A stretch of 64,000 nucleotides of DNA. Origin: JACKAQ01 sp020634975 [NCBI: Calditrichia bacterium]. Lineage in GTDB: Bacteria > Calditrichota > Calditrichia > RBG-13-44-9. The stretch covers positions 3,038,001-3,102,000 of the forward strand of contig JACKAQ010000001.1 in the NCBI GenBank assembly GCA_020634975.1, written 5' to 3'. Under the pieces are notes generated by a model that saw only the letters and a program-made list of their open reading frames with translations, ran no database searches and was not told the origin of the DNA. Position 1 is the first letter of the stretch; each line of letters opens with the position of its first letter. Made by a program: the position numbers and the translations under genes. Positions 9,793 to 19,909 of the stretch are shown in pieces.

Positions 9793-10485
9793 TCAAATAT
9801 AATCATCATCATAAAAGTTGGCTATTCGCGGTTTGCGGAACAGAAAAATGAGCACTGCGCCCGCAGCAAATCCACCGATATGTGCCCACCAGGCAACGCC
9901 GCCGCTAACATCGGCACCCACTGCAGCAATGCCCTGAAATGTTTGCAGCCCAATCCAGATCAGCAGAAAAACCACCGCCGGAACTTTGATAAACTGGAAG
10001 AAAAAGAAAATCGGAAGTATCGTCAGTATTTTGCCTTTGGGATACTGGATCATGTATGCGCCCATAACGCCTGCAATTGCACCGCTTGCGCCGATCATGG
10101 GCGTCAGCGATTCGGTATTCAAAAAGACCTGTGCCAGCGCTGCGCCGATTCCCGTAATCAAATAAAAAACGATGTAACGGGCGTGTCCCATGCTGTCTTC
10201 CACGTTATCGCCAAAGATGTATAAAAACCACATGTTACCCAAAAAATGCATCCAGCCGCCATGCATAAACATTGACGTGAATACAGGAGTTGTGGTTGAA
10301 ATCAGGTCAAATTCGTGCAGCGATTCGATAAATTGATTTGGAATTAGCCCAAAGGTGAAGAAAAATTCATTCAGATGTTCACCGAGCGACAGCTCGTAAA
10401 AAAAAACCAGCGAGTTGATTGCGATAAGCGCGTAATTTACTTTGGGGACCGTGTTGGATTTAATCGAATCGCGAATTGGGATCAT
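9793..10485 (-). CDS. Rhomboid family intramembrane serine protease
   Basis: This 230-residue protein with about six membrane helices carries the rhomboid catalytic dyad: Ser134 in GASGAIAG and His202 in WWAHIGGFAAG. The loop-1 region (MHGGWMHFLGNMWFLYIFGDNVED) is typical of the family. Rhomboids cut membrane proteins within or near their transmembrane segment. The substrate here is unknown. It is upstream of the haem-motif lipoprotein gene on the same strand (42-base gap) and divergent from ftsK. A 343-base divergent region (10486-10828) separates it from ftsK, and I see no clear motif there. Confidence 0.92.
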   Translation of the reverse strand: MIPIRDSIKSNTVPKVNYALIAINSLVFFYELSLGEHLNEFFFTFGLIPNQFIESLHEFDLISTTTPVFTSMFMHGGWMHFLGNMWFLYIFGDNVEDSMGHARYIVFYLITGIGAALAQVFLNTESLTPMIGASGAIAGVMGAYMIQYPKGKILTILPIFFFFQFIKVPAVVFLLIWIGLQTFQGIAAVGADVSGGVAWWAHIGGFAAGAVLIFLFRKPRIANFYDDDYI

Positions 10486-10828
10486 AAATTTTTCTCAACA
10501 CATAGGCTGTCTGTAAAAGAAACGCAAACATCGATGTGCCCGTTTGTAAAATTTTGTTGCTGTTGAATTTAAATGTTCAAAAATTTACGCATTTATGCCA
10601 TTATAATCAATACCAACGTTATCCGGCAAAATCTAATCTGTCGTTCCAGTTGAAGAAAATGGCTGCTTTAAATATCGATTATGCTCAGTTGGGCAAAAAG
10701 TTGTAATTTTTGAGCAAAAAATGAACAAAGTGTTGTATCTGCTGCAGGTTTGATTCTTACATTTGCAATTTGGAAATTGTAGTTCGGATTTGTATATTTG
10801 AAACTGTTGAACAAAAGTATAGCTTTTT

Positions 10829-13456
10829 ATGGCAGATAATAATAGAAAACGCAGTTCCCGGAAAAATAGCAAAGCAAAATCTCAGCCGCAGGTGCAATCC
10901 TCGCCGGATACCAAAACCCGTACCAAAAAAACGTTTTCCGCAAAGGATAGCGCCCGGTTGCGCAGCGTTGGCGGATTGTTGCTGTTCGCCGCCGGTGTGA
11001 TGTTCTTTTTGGCGGTGCTCACCTATTCTCAAACCGATCCGGTGTTGAGCTCTAACGTCCCGCAAAATAAATACGTTACGCAAAATGTTTTGGGATTGGT
11101 CGGCGCAACTGTTGCACAGCCGGTGTTTGTTTATATTTTTGGCTATGCCTCACTCATTTTCCCGATGTTGATGATGTTCTATGGCATATATATATTGATG
11201 AACCAGCCGCTCAACAAACTGGCGCGATTAACGGCGTTGGGCTTAAGTTGGGCTTATTTTGTGGCGATTGTGCTGGCGATTCCGGAATCCCTGGAAACTG
11301 CCGGCGCATCGGTCAATTATTTTCCCAGCGGAATGGTCGGCGGCATAACCGCAGATTTGATTGCCCGGTTTATGGGGCGGTTTGCGCTGGGATTTATCAC
11401 CACCGTTTTTTTGATGATTTTATTGATTTTAACCTTCGAATTTCATGTTGCGGCGATACCGGCTGCCATCGGCAATTTTTTCCGTAATATTATTGATAGT
11501 ATCACCGGATTTTTCCAGAATATTTTTGATCGCGTTTCCGGCGGATGGCAATCGCTGACCGGATGGGCAGGCAAAACCGCGCGATTGCCCCAAAAAGTTG
11601 AACCTGCCGAAATCGAGCGATTTACGCGCGAAACAGACGACGCAACGCCGGTGATTTACGAAGAACCGCAGCGCGAAATCAGTTTGGACGGCGATCTGGA
11701 ATTGGACAGCACCAGCTACGGCGAAATGCTGGCGCAGGAAGATTTGAAAAAAGCGCACGCGCTCGACGATCAACTGTTGAATGATCCTGCGCCAAATTCC
11801 AGAAAAGATATCGAAATCCGGCAAAACCCTCCGGTTGAATCATCCCCGACCGATCTGGAATTTCCGCGCCCGGAAGGCATTTACACACCGGAAGAATTAC
11901 CAAAATCCGGCAACATGCCCGTCATCGACGAACTGGAAGAAGTTGAGCAGGTTAAACCAAAATTTCTGGAAAATTACGACAAGCTGGTTGCCGAAGCTGC
12001 CGGGAAATACGTGCTGCCGCCGTTCGATTTATTGGATGAAGATGAAACTCAAAGCAAGGTTTCCCGCGAAGAATTGATGGCAAACGCCGATCGCCTGGAA
12101 CATACACTCGCAAACTTCAACGTTAAAGCGTTTGTGAAAAAGGTGATCGAAGGTCCCGTAATTACACTGTATGCAGTGCGTCCGGCAGAGGGTGTAAAAA
12201 TTAGCCAAATCACCAATCTGTCCGATGACCTTGCACTGGCGATGAAAGCCCGCGGAATCCGGATGATCGCACCGATTCCCGGTGAATCTGCAATCGGGAT
12301 CGAAATTCCCAATCGCAAACCCTCAATCGTATATTTCAAATCTGTGATGCGTTCGGAAAAATTTCAGCAACATCCCGGACAATTGGTGCTGGGCATGGGC
12401 AAAACCATCGGCGGCGAAGTGTTTTGTGCAGACCTCACCCGGATGCCGCACCTGCTGATCGCCGGTGCAACCGGTGCCGGGAAAAGCGTTGGCATCAATA
12501 CGATTATCACCAGCATTATTTATCGCGTTCCGCCCAGCGATGTCAAATTTGTGATGATCGACCCCAAAAAATTGGAGCTTTCCCTTTACGCAAAACTGAA
12601 AGATCAGTATTTGGCGATTTGCCCGGACATCGACGAAACGGTGATCACCCATCCGCAAAACGCCATTTTGGTGTTGCGCGCAGCGGTCAACGAAATGGAA
12701 GAGCGATACGATATTCTCGCCAAAGTTGGCGTTCGCGATATCATTTCTTACAACAAACGTGTTGAAAAATTGCAGCAATCCGGTGAAAAAATCGAATACC
12801 GGAAATTACCTTATATTGTTGTTATTATTGATGAATTGGCGGATTTAATTTTAACGGCGTCCCGCGAAGTGGAAGAGCCGATTACCCGATTGGCGCAGAT
12901 GGCGCGAGCCGTTGGTATTCACTTGATCGTTGCCACGCAACGTCCGTCGGTTGATATTTTGACCGGTTTAATCAAAGCGAATTTCCCCACACGGATTGCC
13001 TATCAGGTTGCCACCCGCCCGGATTCCAAAACGATTCTGGATATGTATGGCGCCGAGAAACTCATCGGGAACGGCGATATGCTTTTTCTCCCGCCGGGAA
13101 CCGGCAAACCGGTGCGGTTGCAAAACCCGTATATTTCTACCGAGGAAGTAGAGCATATTATTCAACATGTGCGCAAACAACCCAAATTTCCGCCGTATGA
13201 ACTGAAGCTGTTGCGCGATGTGCGCGAACCGAGCAGCGAAGCTGTCAAAAAATTCAATCAGGACGATTTGTTCGATAAAGCCAAAGAGATTGTCATTCGT
13301 CATCAATCGGGATCTACTTCGCTGTTGCAGCGTAAATTACAAATTGGTTACGCCCGCGCCGGCAGGCTGATGGATGCGTTGGAACAAGCCGGAATTGTGG
13401 GACCGAGCCAGGGCAGTAAAGCCCGGGATGTGCTGATTTCATCGATGGATTCATAA
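10829..13456 (+). CDS. ftsK: DNA translocase FtsK/SpoIIIE
   Basis: This 875-residue protein pumps chromosomal DNA through the closing septum and positions the dif sites. It has four or five N-terminal membrane helices (about residues 50-210), an acidic Pro/Glu-rich linker, and the motor. In the motor, Walker A (AGATGAGKSVG) lies near residue 546 and Walker B-like VVIIDELADL near 665. The C-terminal gamma winged helix, which reads the polar KOPS/SRS sequences, is complete (LLQRKLQIGYARAGRLMDALE). The start is ATG at 10829 after a weak ribosome-binding site. A LolA-like gene follows after 48 bases, in the order often seen in other phyla. Confidence 0.97.
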   Translation: MADNNRKRSSRKNSKAKSQPQVQSSPDTKTRTKKTFSAKDSARLRSVGGLLLFAAGVMFFLAVLTYSQTDPVLSSNVPQNKYVTQNVLGLVGATVAQPVFVYIFGYASLIFPMLMMFYGIYILMNQPLNKLARLTALGLSWAYFVAIVLAIPESLETAGASVNYFPSGMVGGITADLIARFMGRFALGFITTVFLMILLILTFEFHVAAIPAAIGNFFRNIIDSITGFFQNIFDRVSGGWQSLTGWAGKTARLPQKVEPAEIERFTRETDDATPVIYEEPQREISLDGDLELDSTSYGEMLAQEDLKKAHALDDQLLNDPAPNSRKDIEIRQNPPVESSPTDLEFPRPEGIYTPEELPKSGNMPVIDELEEVEQVKPKFLENYDKLVAEAAGKYVLPPFDLLDEDETQSKVSREELMANADRLEHTLANFNVKAFVKKVIEGPVITLYAVRPAEGVKISQITNLSDDLALAMKARGIRMIAPIPGESAIGIEIPNRKPSIVYFKSVMRSEKFQQHPGQLVLGMGKTIGGEVFCADLTRMPHLLIAGATGAGKSVGINTIITSIIYRVPPSDVKFVMIDPKKLELSLYAKLKDQYLAICPDIDETVITHPQNAILVLRAAVNEMEERYDILAKVGVRDIISYNKRVEKLQQSGEKIEYRKLPYIVVIIDELADLILTASREVEEPITRLAQMARAVGIHLIVATQRPSVDILTGLIKANFPTRIAYQVATRPDSKTILDMYGAEKLIGNGDMLFLPPGTGKPVRLQNPYISTEEVEHIIQHVRKQPKFPPYELKLLRDVREPSSEAVKKFNQDDLFDKAKEIVIRHQSGSTSLLQRKLQIGYARAGRLMDALEQAGIVGPSQGSKARDVLISSMDS

Positions 13457-13504
13457 CATGTGATCGGCGTAAGTTAAAGAAAAACAATTATTCAGGAGAG
13501 TTTG

Positions 13505-14161
13505 ATGATCCGTTTTTTTTGGCAAAAAATGATGTTGCTTTCAGTGTTGGGGTTAATGGTTGTCAGCCAGGTGGCTGTTGCGGAAAATGTTGACGATGTG
13601 ATCAAAAAAGTGCAGAAAAAATACCGCAGCGCTAAAAATATCCATATAGAATTTACCGAAAAAGTGCGATTTTCCCTAACCGGGACAGAAGTTGAAGTGC
13701 CAGCTGTTTTGCAAATGGAAGGGCAGGACAAATTCCGGCTCGAATCCGAGGATCAACTGGTGGTAAACAACGGTGAAACGTTCTGGCGATTCAACAAACT
13801 GGATAGTCAGGTATTGGTTGATTATGCAAAAAAGAGCGATCAGGATGTGATGCTTAACACATTTCTGAATGACTTCCGGGACCAATATTATGCGCAACTT
13901 TTAGAAGAAATGAAAATTGAAGGTGTGAATCATTACGTAATACGATTAACGCCTAAACCTAATGAAAACAGCATTTTTACATCTGTAAAAATATGGGTGA
14001 AAGATAAAGATTGGGAAATTGACCGCCTGATTTACGAGGATTACAACACCAACGAAACCGAATATGTTATTTCAAAAACCAACTTCGATCCCAAATTTCA
14101 GGAAACCCTTTTCTCGTTTAATCCGCCGGAAGGAATTGAGGTAATCGATCTCCGTTTGTAA
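13505..14161 (+). CDS. LolA-like outer-membrane lipoprotein carrier
   Basis: ATG at 13505 is preferred to the adjoining TTG because AGGAG stands six bases upstream. The 218-residue product has a signal peptide (MLLSVLGLMVVSQVAVAE) and a LolA/LolB-type body. That body has the usual run of strands: an early FTEKVRFSLTGTEVEVPAVLQMEGQ segment, then VVNNGETFWRFNKLDSQVLVDY, and a final acidic strand set. LolA carries lipoproteins from the inner to the outer membrane through the periplasm. Location directly after ftsK is classical for lolA. Sequence divergence leaves open a related outer-membrane role. Confidence 0.8.
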   Translation: MIRFFWQKMMLLSVLGLMVVSQVAVAENVDDVIKKVQKKYRSAKNIHIEFTEKVRFSLTGTEVEVPAVLQMEGQDKFRLESEDQLVVNNGETFWRFNKLDSQVLVDYAKKSDQDVMLNTFLNDFRDQYYAQLLEEMKIEGVNHYVIRLTPKPNENSIFTSVKIWVKDKDWEIDRLIYEDYNTNETEYVISKTNFDPKFQETLFSFNPPEGIEVIDLRL

Positions 14162-14203
14162 AAAAATATCGAAAACAACTACAGATCATTTTAACAATAC
14201 AAT

Positions 14204-14246
14204 AATGCAACTATGCTGAGCGTATCGGTATAGCTGCATTTTTATC
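14204..14246 (+). terminator. Hairpin terminator after the LolA-like gene
   Basis: AATGCAACTAT at 14204-14214 pairs with ATAGCTGCATT at 14230-14240 with one mismatch. The stem runs into TTTATCTTTC. It is likely the end of the ftsK-lolA transcript. Two further hairpins follow within 120 bases. Confidence 0.65.
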
Positions 14247-14290
14247 TTTCAGCGATCGCAAAATTTGTAAAATGGTAAAGTTTTACACTC

Positions 14291-14362
14291 AAACGCCGAT
14301 GATAAATTTCTTATCTGGCGTTTTTTATTTTATTGGCCGGAAAGTGCTTTTGGCACTTTTTA
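14291..14362 (+). terminator. Tandem terminator hairpins before the polysaccharide block
   Basis: AAACGCC (14291-14297) pairs with GGCGTTT (14317-14323), enclosing a second GATAA/TTATC stem and followed by TTTTTATTTTA. A separate small hairpin, AAAGTGC with GCACTTT (14341-14359), follows and runs into a T-rich stretch. Together with the hairpin at 14204 they isolate the next operon. Confidence 0.7.
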
Positions 14363-14467
14363 TCTGCATTTGCCTTTACTAAATTGGCACTGAAAATCAA
14401 TAACATTGTTTTTGAAATACCAGATCCTTGAATATTTATTTCAGGACTTAGCTCGAGGGGAGAACGC

Positions 14468-16753
14468 GTGGAAAATTACCGCGAAAATTTTGAAAACGAA
14501 CAGGAACTGAGTCTCCAGGATTATTTACGCGTGTTGTATGGCGGGCGATTTATAATTCTGGCATCTTTTTTGGCTGTGCTGGTTTCCACAGCCATTTTTA
14601 CGTTTATGTCCGAGCCAGTTTATGAAGCCGGTGCAACAATTCTGGTCGAAGATGAACGCTCGGTAGAACGTGCCCTGTTCGATGTAAATTACCTTAGCCA
14701 GCAATCGACGATGATTGCCAATCAGGTGGAAATTTTAAAAAGCCGGACATTGGCAGAACGTGTAGTTCAATCGTTGGAAGCTGCGCCCTATCGCGATTCT
14801 CTGGAAATTTTTCAGCCGCTTTCGGATGATAGCTATCTGGTTATGCGGGAGCAGGCGGATTGGTTGATGGCGCATCTGACCATCACGCCGCGTCAGGAAT
14901 CGGATGTCATCGAACTGCGGTTTTCTGCCGGCAGCGCGTTCGAAGCAGCGGAAATTTGCAACGTCATCACCCGAACATACCAACAGTTGAATAAAGAATA
15001 CAACTTAAGCGAATTCAAAGAGTTACGCGAGTTTTTGGAATTTCAGTTGAACAAGAAAAACGAAGAGTTGCGCAAATCTGAAGAAGAATTGCGAACCTAC
15101 CGCGAAAACCGCAAACTGGTTGCACTGGACGAAAGCACCCGGGAATTGATTACCCGTGTTGCGGAAGCACAGGCGCAATTGGAAGCTTCGCTGGTGGAAA
15201 TGGAAGCAAATCAGGAGCAAAAGCGCAGTTTGGAACGGCAATTGGAAGACCGCCGGGAAACAATGGCAACGGAAGTCACCCAAATTTCCAGCCCGTTGTT
15301 GGAAGAATTGCAGAGAGAATATGCAAAAGTTGTTAACGAAAAAGTGAAATACGAAACCTTACTGGCACAGGAACCCACGATTGACCCGAAAGTTTACAGC
15401 TCCCAAATTCAATCGTTAAAAAGCCGGATTGAAGCCGTTCAAATGCGATTAAAAGAGGAAGCTGAACGCATCGCCAACACCAGCATGGTTGCAGATCCGC
15501 TGGAAATCGCCCAGAGTTTGATCAAGTCGATTCTGGAAATTGAAACACGGATCAAAGGTGGCAGTGCAAAAATTAACGCGCTCCGCGATGTCGTCAGTCA
15601 TTATGATAGACAGCTGGAGTTGCTCCCGGCGCAAGGGTTGGATCTGGCAAGGCTGGAGCGCCAGGTTGAAGTGGACAAAAACACCTACATTTTATTGACC
15701 CAGAAATTGGAAGAAACCCGAATCACAGAAGCTGGACAAAAGGAAACCATTCGTGTGGTGGATCGTGCGATCGAGCCGGAATATCCGGTCAGCCCTAAAA
15801 AAGCCCGCAATTTACTGCTCGGTGCCATTTTGGGTTTGGGTTTGGGTATCGGGTTAACATTCCTCACGGAATATCTGGATAACTCCATCAAAAACCCGGA
15901 AGTGCTGGAGCGAATGAAGTTGTCCGTTTTAGCAATCATTCCGGAAATTTCCGAAAAAGAAGCGCTGAGCAAAGTGGCCGCCGCAAACGGACAGGGCAAA
16001 AATGGCAAAGCACTTTCGTTGGAAAAACCCTCGGAAGCGCGATTGATCACCCACATCGACCCGAAATCACCGGTTTCGGAAGCGTTCCGCACTCTGCGAA
16101 CAAATATTCAATTTCAGCAATTGAAAGCAGAAGATACAACCTTGATGGTTACCAGTTCCACGCCAAAAGAAGGTAAATCGACGACCATAGCCAACCTCGC
16201 AATTACGATGGCGCAAATGGGCGGAAAAACCCTGTTGGTGGATACGGATTTGCGTCGCCCGGTTGTGCATTCCATTTTCAATGAGAAAAAGGATCGTGGA
16301 ATTACCAACTTTTTAATGGGGAAAATGGAATTTGACGATGTCGTCAAACCGACTTTTGTTGATAATTTATATATTGTTTCTTCGGGACCATTGCCGCCGA
16401 ATCCATCGGAATTGCTGGCATCGGACGAGATGGACGAATTTATCCGGCAGGCAAAAGAAAAATTTGACCTGGTGTTGTTCGACAGTCCGCCCATCATCGC
16501 TGTAACAGATGCCGCGATTTTAAGCACCAAACTTGGTGGTGTTATTGTTGTTATCAAAGCACACCAAACCGATAAAAATGCTGTTATGCGTGCCAAATCA
16601 TTATTGGATAACGTTAATGCAAATATCGTCGGCTGTCTATTGAATGGTGTGAATCTCGAACGGTCGTATGGCTCGTATTATTATCATTATTACTATCAAT
16701 ATTACAGTTATTACGGTCATGATCTTAAGCGTAAAAAATCACAGAAAGCATAA
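14468..16753 (+). CDS. Wzz/GumC-type chain-length determinant fused to a BY-type tyrosine kinase
   Basis: The 761-residue protein starts at GTG (14468), which has GAGGGGAG five bases upstream. Domain order is an N-terminal Wzz segment with a membrane helix (FIILASFLAVLVSTAIFTF), a long periplasmic coiled coil (about 190-420), a second membrane helix near 455, and a cytoplasmic P-loop kinase. The kinase shows Walker A (STPKEGKSTTIANLA, near 560), Walker A' (LLVDTDLRRP) and Walker B (LVLFDSPP). The extreme C-terminus is a tyrosine cluster (YGSYYYHYYYQYYSYYGHD), the usual autophosphorylation tail. Such proteins control polymer length and export of capsule or exopolysaccharide. The two nucleotide-sugar dehydrogenases downstream fit that role. 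Confidence 0.93.
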   Translation: MENYRENFENEQELSLQDYLRVLYGGRFIILASFLAVLVSTAIFTFMSEPVYEAGATILVEDERSVERALFDVNYLSQQSTMIANQVEILKSRTLAERVVQSLEAAPYRDSLEIFQPLSDDSYLVMREQADWLMAHLTITPRQESDVIELRFSAGSAFEAAEICNVITRTYQQLNKEYNLSEFKELREFLEFQLNKKNEELRKSEEELRTYRENRKLVALDESTRELITRVAEAQAQLEASLVEMEANQEQKRSLERQLEDRRETMATEVTQISSPLLEELQREYAKVVNEKVKYETLLAQEPTIDPKVYSSQIQSLKSRIEAVQMRLKEEAERIANTSMVADPLEIAQSLIKSILEIETRIKGGSAKINALRDVVSHYDRQLELLPAQGLDLARLERQVEVDKNTYILLTQKLEETRITEAGQKETIRVVDRAIEPEYPVSPKKARNLLLGAILGLGLGIGLTFLTEYLDNSIKNPEVLERMKLSVLAIIPEISEKEALSKVAAANGQGKNGKALSLEKPSEARLITHIDPKSPVSEAFRTLRTNIQFQQLKAEDTTLMVTSSTPKEGKSTTIANLAITMAQMGGKTLLVDTDLRRPVVHSIFNEKKDRGITNFLMGKMEFDDVVKPTFVDNLYIVSSGPLPPNPSELLASDEMDEFIRQAKEKFDLVLFDSPPIIAVTDAAILSTKLGGVIVVIKAHQTDKNAVMRAKSLLDNVNANIVGCLLNGVNLERSYGSYYYHYYYQYYSYYGHDLKRKKSQKA

Positions 16754-16797
16754 TCAAAACGAATTTATTTTAGTGTTTTACGGAAGAGGAGCCATTT

Positions 16798-18102
16798 ATG
16801 AAGTTAACAATCATTGGAACCGGATATGTGGGATTGGTTGCCGGCGCATGCTTTGCAGAAAGCGGTAACAACGTTATTTGCATGGATAAAGATGAAAACA
16901 AGATCGGCAAGTTGAAAAGCGGTGTGATCCCGATTTACGAACCGGGACTGGACCTGCTGGTAAAGCGGAACCAGAGCAACGGCCGGTTAACGTTTACCAC
17001 AGATATGCAGGCGGCGGTACAAAAATCGGATGTCATTTTTATCGCTGTGGGAACCCCTCCCGGAGAGGACGGCTCAGCGGATTTGTCTTATGTGCTAGCT
17101 GTTGCCAAATCCATTGGTGAGCACATGAATGCACATAAAATTGTGGTTAACAAAAGCACCGTTCCGGTGGGAACTGCGGACAAAGTTGCTGATGCCGTTC
17201 GCAAACACACGGATTTGCCATTCAACGTGGTGTCCAATCCTGAATTTTTGAAAGAAGGCGCGGCGATAGACGATTTTATGTATCCCGATCGCGTCATTAT
17301 CGGCACCAGCTCCAACGAAGTAGCAGAAGTAATGAAAGAGCTGTATTCGCCGTTTGTGCGCACCGGAAACCCCATCATTATAATGGATGAGCGCAGCGCA
17401 GAAGTAACCAAATACGCCGCAAACTCCATTTTGGCAACCAAAATTTCATTCATGAATGAAATTGCCAACCTCTGCGATTGCATTGGTGCAGATGTAGAAA
17501 TGGTTCGAAAAGGCATCGGTTCGGATAAACGGATCGGTTATTCCTTTATTTTCCCCGGTGTTGGTTACGGTGGCTCATGCTTCCCGAAAGATGTGAAAGC
17601 CATTATCCGCACCGCAAAAGATTATAATTTTGATATGAAACTGCTGCAAGCCGTAGAAGATGTGAACCAGGCGCAAAAAAGTGTGTTGATTCCCAAAATA
17701 AAAGATCACTTTGGCGGCGATATCAACGGCAAAAAATTCGCGATTTGGGGACTCAGTTTTAAACCCAAAACCGATGACATGCGCGAAGCTCCTTCCATCG
17801 AAATCATGAAAGCATTGCACAGTGCCGGTGCAACCATTGCAGCACACGATCCTGTGGCAATGGAAGAAGCGAAACATATGGGTGTTACGGAATATGCAAC
17901 CTTATGCGACGATAATTTTGATACCCTGCACGATGCAGATGGTCTGGTGCTGGTAACGGAATGGCTGAATTATCGCGAACCCGATTTTAAACAAATGAAA
18001 TCAATGATGCGCACGCCGGTAATTTTTGACGGACGAAATGTTTATAATCCCCAAAAAATGCGTGAGATCGGCTTTGCCTATTATGGCATCGGCAGACGCT
18101 AA
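16798..18102 (+). CDS. ugd: UDP-glucose 6-dehydrogenase
   Basis: This 434-residue enzyme oxidises UDP-glucose to UDP-glucuronate with two NAD. The N-terminal Rossmann motif is IGTGYVGLVAGACFAESG. The catalytic Cys is in GYGGSCFPKDVKA, and the Lys/Asn region (NEIANLCDCIGAD) and the C-terminal UDP-binding domain (FDGRNVYNPQKM) are present. A Shine-Dalgarno (AGAGGA) precedes the ATG by about eight bases. It follows the BY-kinase by 44 bases and is followed by its own terminator. UDP-glucuronate is a precursor of acidic polysaccharides. Confidence 0.95.
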   Translation: MKLTIIGTGYVGLVAGACFAESGNNVICMDKDENKIGKLKSGVIPIYEPGLDLLVKRNQSNGRLTFTTDMQAAVQKSDVIFIAVGTPPGEDGSADLSYVLAVAKSIGEHMNAHKIVVNKSTVPVGTADKVADAVRKHTDLPFNVVSNPEFLKEGAAIDDFMYPDRVIIGTSSNEVAEVMKELYSPFVRTGNPIIIMDERSAEVTKYAANSILATKISFMNEIANLCDCIGADVEMVRKGIGSDKRIGYSFIFPGVGYGGSCFPKDVKAIIRTAKDYNFDMKLLQAVEDVNQAQKSVLIPKIKDHFGGDINGKKFAIWGLSFKPKTDDMREAPSIEIMKALHSAGATIAAHDPVAMEEAKHMGVTEYATLCDDNFDTLHDADGLVLVTEWLNYREPDFKQMKSMMRTPVIFDGRNVYNPQKMREIGFAYYGIGRR

Positions 18103-18134
18103 TCGTAAATTCCGCAGTTATGGCAATATTTTAT

Positions 18135-18174
18135 CGAGACGATTGGCGTATCCGGTCGTCTCGTTTTGTTTTTT
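18135..18174 (+). terminator. Terminator after ugd
   Basis: CGAGACGA at 18135-18142 pairs with TCGTCTCG at 18156-18163. The stem is followed by TTTTGTTTTTT. It is an intrinsic terminator of the Wzz-ugd transcript. Confidence 0.88.
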
Positions 18175-18348
18175 AACACAATAAAACGAGTATCTTTGCG
18201 AAATATCAAAAAATATCTCATATCTGCATCTAAATTGGGCGATAATTCTCTGCATAATGCTGTGCCAATAACAAGCTTTGGCGATTCGGTAAATTTTGAT
18301 ATTCAAAATATCATCTAAAATTAATTAACTTCAGGGAGTGAGCAATCA

Positions 18349-19659
18349 ATGAGTTTGCTGCAAAAAATTAAAGATCATGAAGCGCGGATCGGCGTTGTGG
18401 GATTAGGCTACGTTGGTTTGCCGCTGGTTTTGGAATTTGTTCAGGAAAAATTCAACACTGTCGGTTTCGATATCGATCAGGCAAAAGTTGACAAACTGAA
18501 CAAAGGTGTCTCATATATTAAACACATTCCGTCTGACCGGATCAAAAATTGCCTGGACAAAAATTTGTTCCGCGCAACAACCGATTTCAGCGAGCTGAGC
18601 GATGTCGATTGTATTTTGGTTTGCGTGCCAACCCCGCTCAACAAACACCGCGAACCGGATATTTCCTATATCACCAAAACATCCGAAACGATCAGCAAAT
18701 ATCTGCGAAAAGGACAGTTGATTGTTTTGGAAAGCTCCACATATCCGGGAACGACAGAAGAAGTGATGAAATCAATTCTGGAAGAATCCGGATTGAAAGG
18801 ACACGAAGACTTTTTCCTCGCGTTCTCGCCGGAACGGGAAGACCCGAACAACGCCAATTATTCCACCCGCACAATTCCTAAAGTTGTCGGTGCAAATTCA
18901 CCGGAATCTTTGGAATTGGCAATCGAATTGTATAACAAAGTCATTGTAAAAACAGTTGCCGTTAGCTCCAGCCAGGCTGCCGAAGCCACTAAATTGCTGG
19001 AAAACATTTTCCGCAGCGTAAACATCGCGATGGTCAACGAAATGAAAGTGATTCTCGACCGTATGGGCATCGATGTTTGGGAAGTGATTGAAGCAGCTTC
19101 TACCAAGCCCTTCGGTTACATGCCGTTCTATCCCGGTCCGGGATTGGGTGGACACTGCATCCCAATCGATCCGTTTTATCTGACCTGGAAAGCGCGTCAA
19201 TATGATATCAGCACCAAATTCATCGAACTGGCCGGCGAAGTGAACACGGAAATGCCGTTCTACGTCGTCAATAAAGTAGCGGATGCGCTGAACGATCAGG
19301 AAAAAAGCCTCAAAAATTCCAAAGTATTGATTTTGGGAATGGCATACAAAAAAGATATTGACGATTTACGCGAATCACCAACCCTCAAATTGATTGAAAT
19401 TTTGAGCGATAAAGGTGCGTTGGTAGATTACAACGATCCACTGATTGACGAACTGTATCCGATGCGCCATTATAACTACGAACACAAAAGCGTTGAAATG
19501 ACGCCCGAAGTGCTCCGTGAATACGATGCAGTTTTAATCTCCACCGATCACTCGGTTTATGATTGGGATATGATCGTTAAACATTCTAAAGTTGTTATCG
19601 ACACCCGTAATGCCACCAAAAAAGTGGTCGAAAATCGCGAAAAAATTTACAAAGCGTAA
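18349..19659 (+). CDS. Nucleotide-sugar dehydrogenase, WbpA/UDP-N-acetylglucosamine 6-dehydrogenase type
   Basis: This 436-residue enzyme belongs to the UDP-glucose/GDP-mannose dehydrogenase family but to a different branch from the preceding ugd. It has the Rossmann motif VGLGYVGLPLVLEF, the segment ESSTYPGTTEEV, and the catalytic Cys in GPGLGGHCIPIDPFYL, which is typical of WbpA/WecC-like enzymes that make UDP-N-acetylhexosaminuronic acids. The exact sugar cannot be told from sequence alone. AGGGAG stands before the ATG. It is transcribed separately from ugd, because a terminator lies between them, and a second terminator follows. Confidence 0.88.
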   Translation: MSLLQKIKDHEARIGVVGLGYVGLPLVLEFVQEKFNTVGFDIDQAKVDKLNKGVSYIKHIPSDRIKNCLDKNLFRATTDFSELSDVDCILVCVPTPLNKHREPDISYITKTSETISKYLRKGQLIVLESSTYPGTTEEVMKSILEESGLKGHEDFFLAFSPEREDPNNANYSTRTIPKVVGANSPESLELAIELYNKVIVKTVAVSSSQAAEATKLLENIFRSVNIAMVNEMKVILDRMGIDVWEVIEAASTKPFGYMPFYPGPGLGGHCIPIDPFYLTWKARQYDISTKFIELAGEVNTEMPFYVVNKVADALNDQEKSLKNSKVLILGMAYKKDIDDLRESPTLKLIEILSDKGALVDYNDPLIDELYPMRHYNYEHKSVEMTPEVLREYDAVLISTDHSVYDWDMIVKHSKVVIDTRNATKKVVENREKIYKA

Positions 19660-19686
19660 ACGCGGGTATTTTTCAGCTTAACTTTT

Positions 19687-19718
19687 AGGCGTTGCGGAAT
19701 TTCGCAACGCCTTTTTTA
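19687..19718 (+). terminator. Terminator after the WbpA-like gene
   Basis: AGGCGTTGCG at 19687-19696 pairs perfectly with CGCAACGCCT at 19703-19712. Six T residues follow. It closes the polysaccharide block and separates it from the signalling island. Confidence 0.93.
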
Positions 19719-19909
19719 TTGCCAAAAAAATATTGCTTGCTTTTAGCGCTATTTTCAATATCTTTCCCGATATTCTGTTACGAATGTTGTCCGATTGCCC
19801 CCGGATAGTTTTGTCGATATAATGTGCAGTTTTGTTTAAAACGGAACTGTTTGCTGTCATAGATTCTGGTGATAATATATGGAACAACATTTTAATCCGC
19901 CGAAGTGCT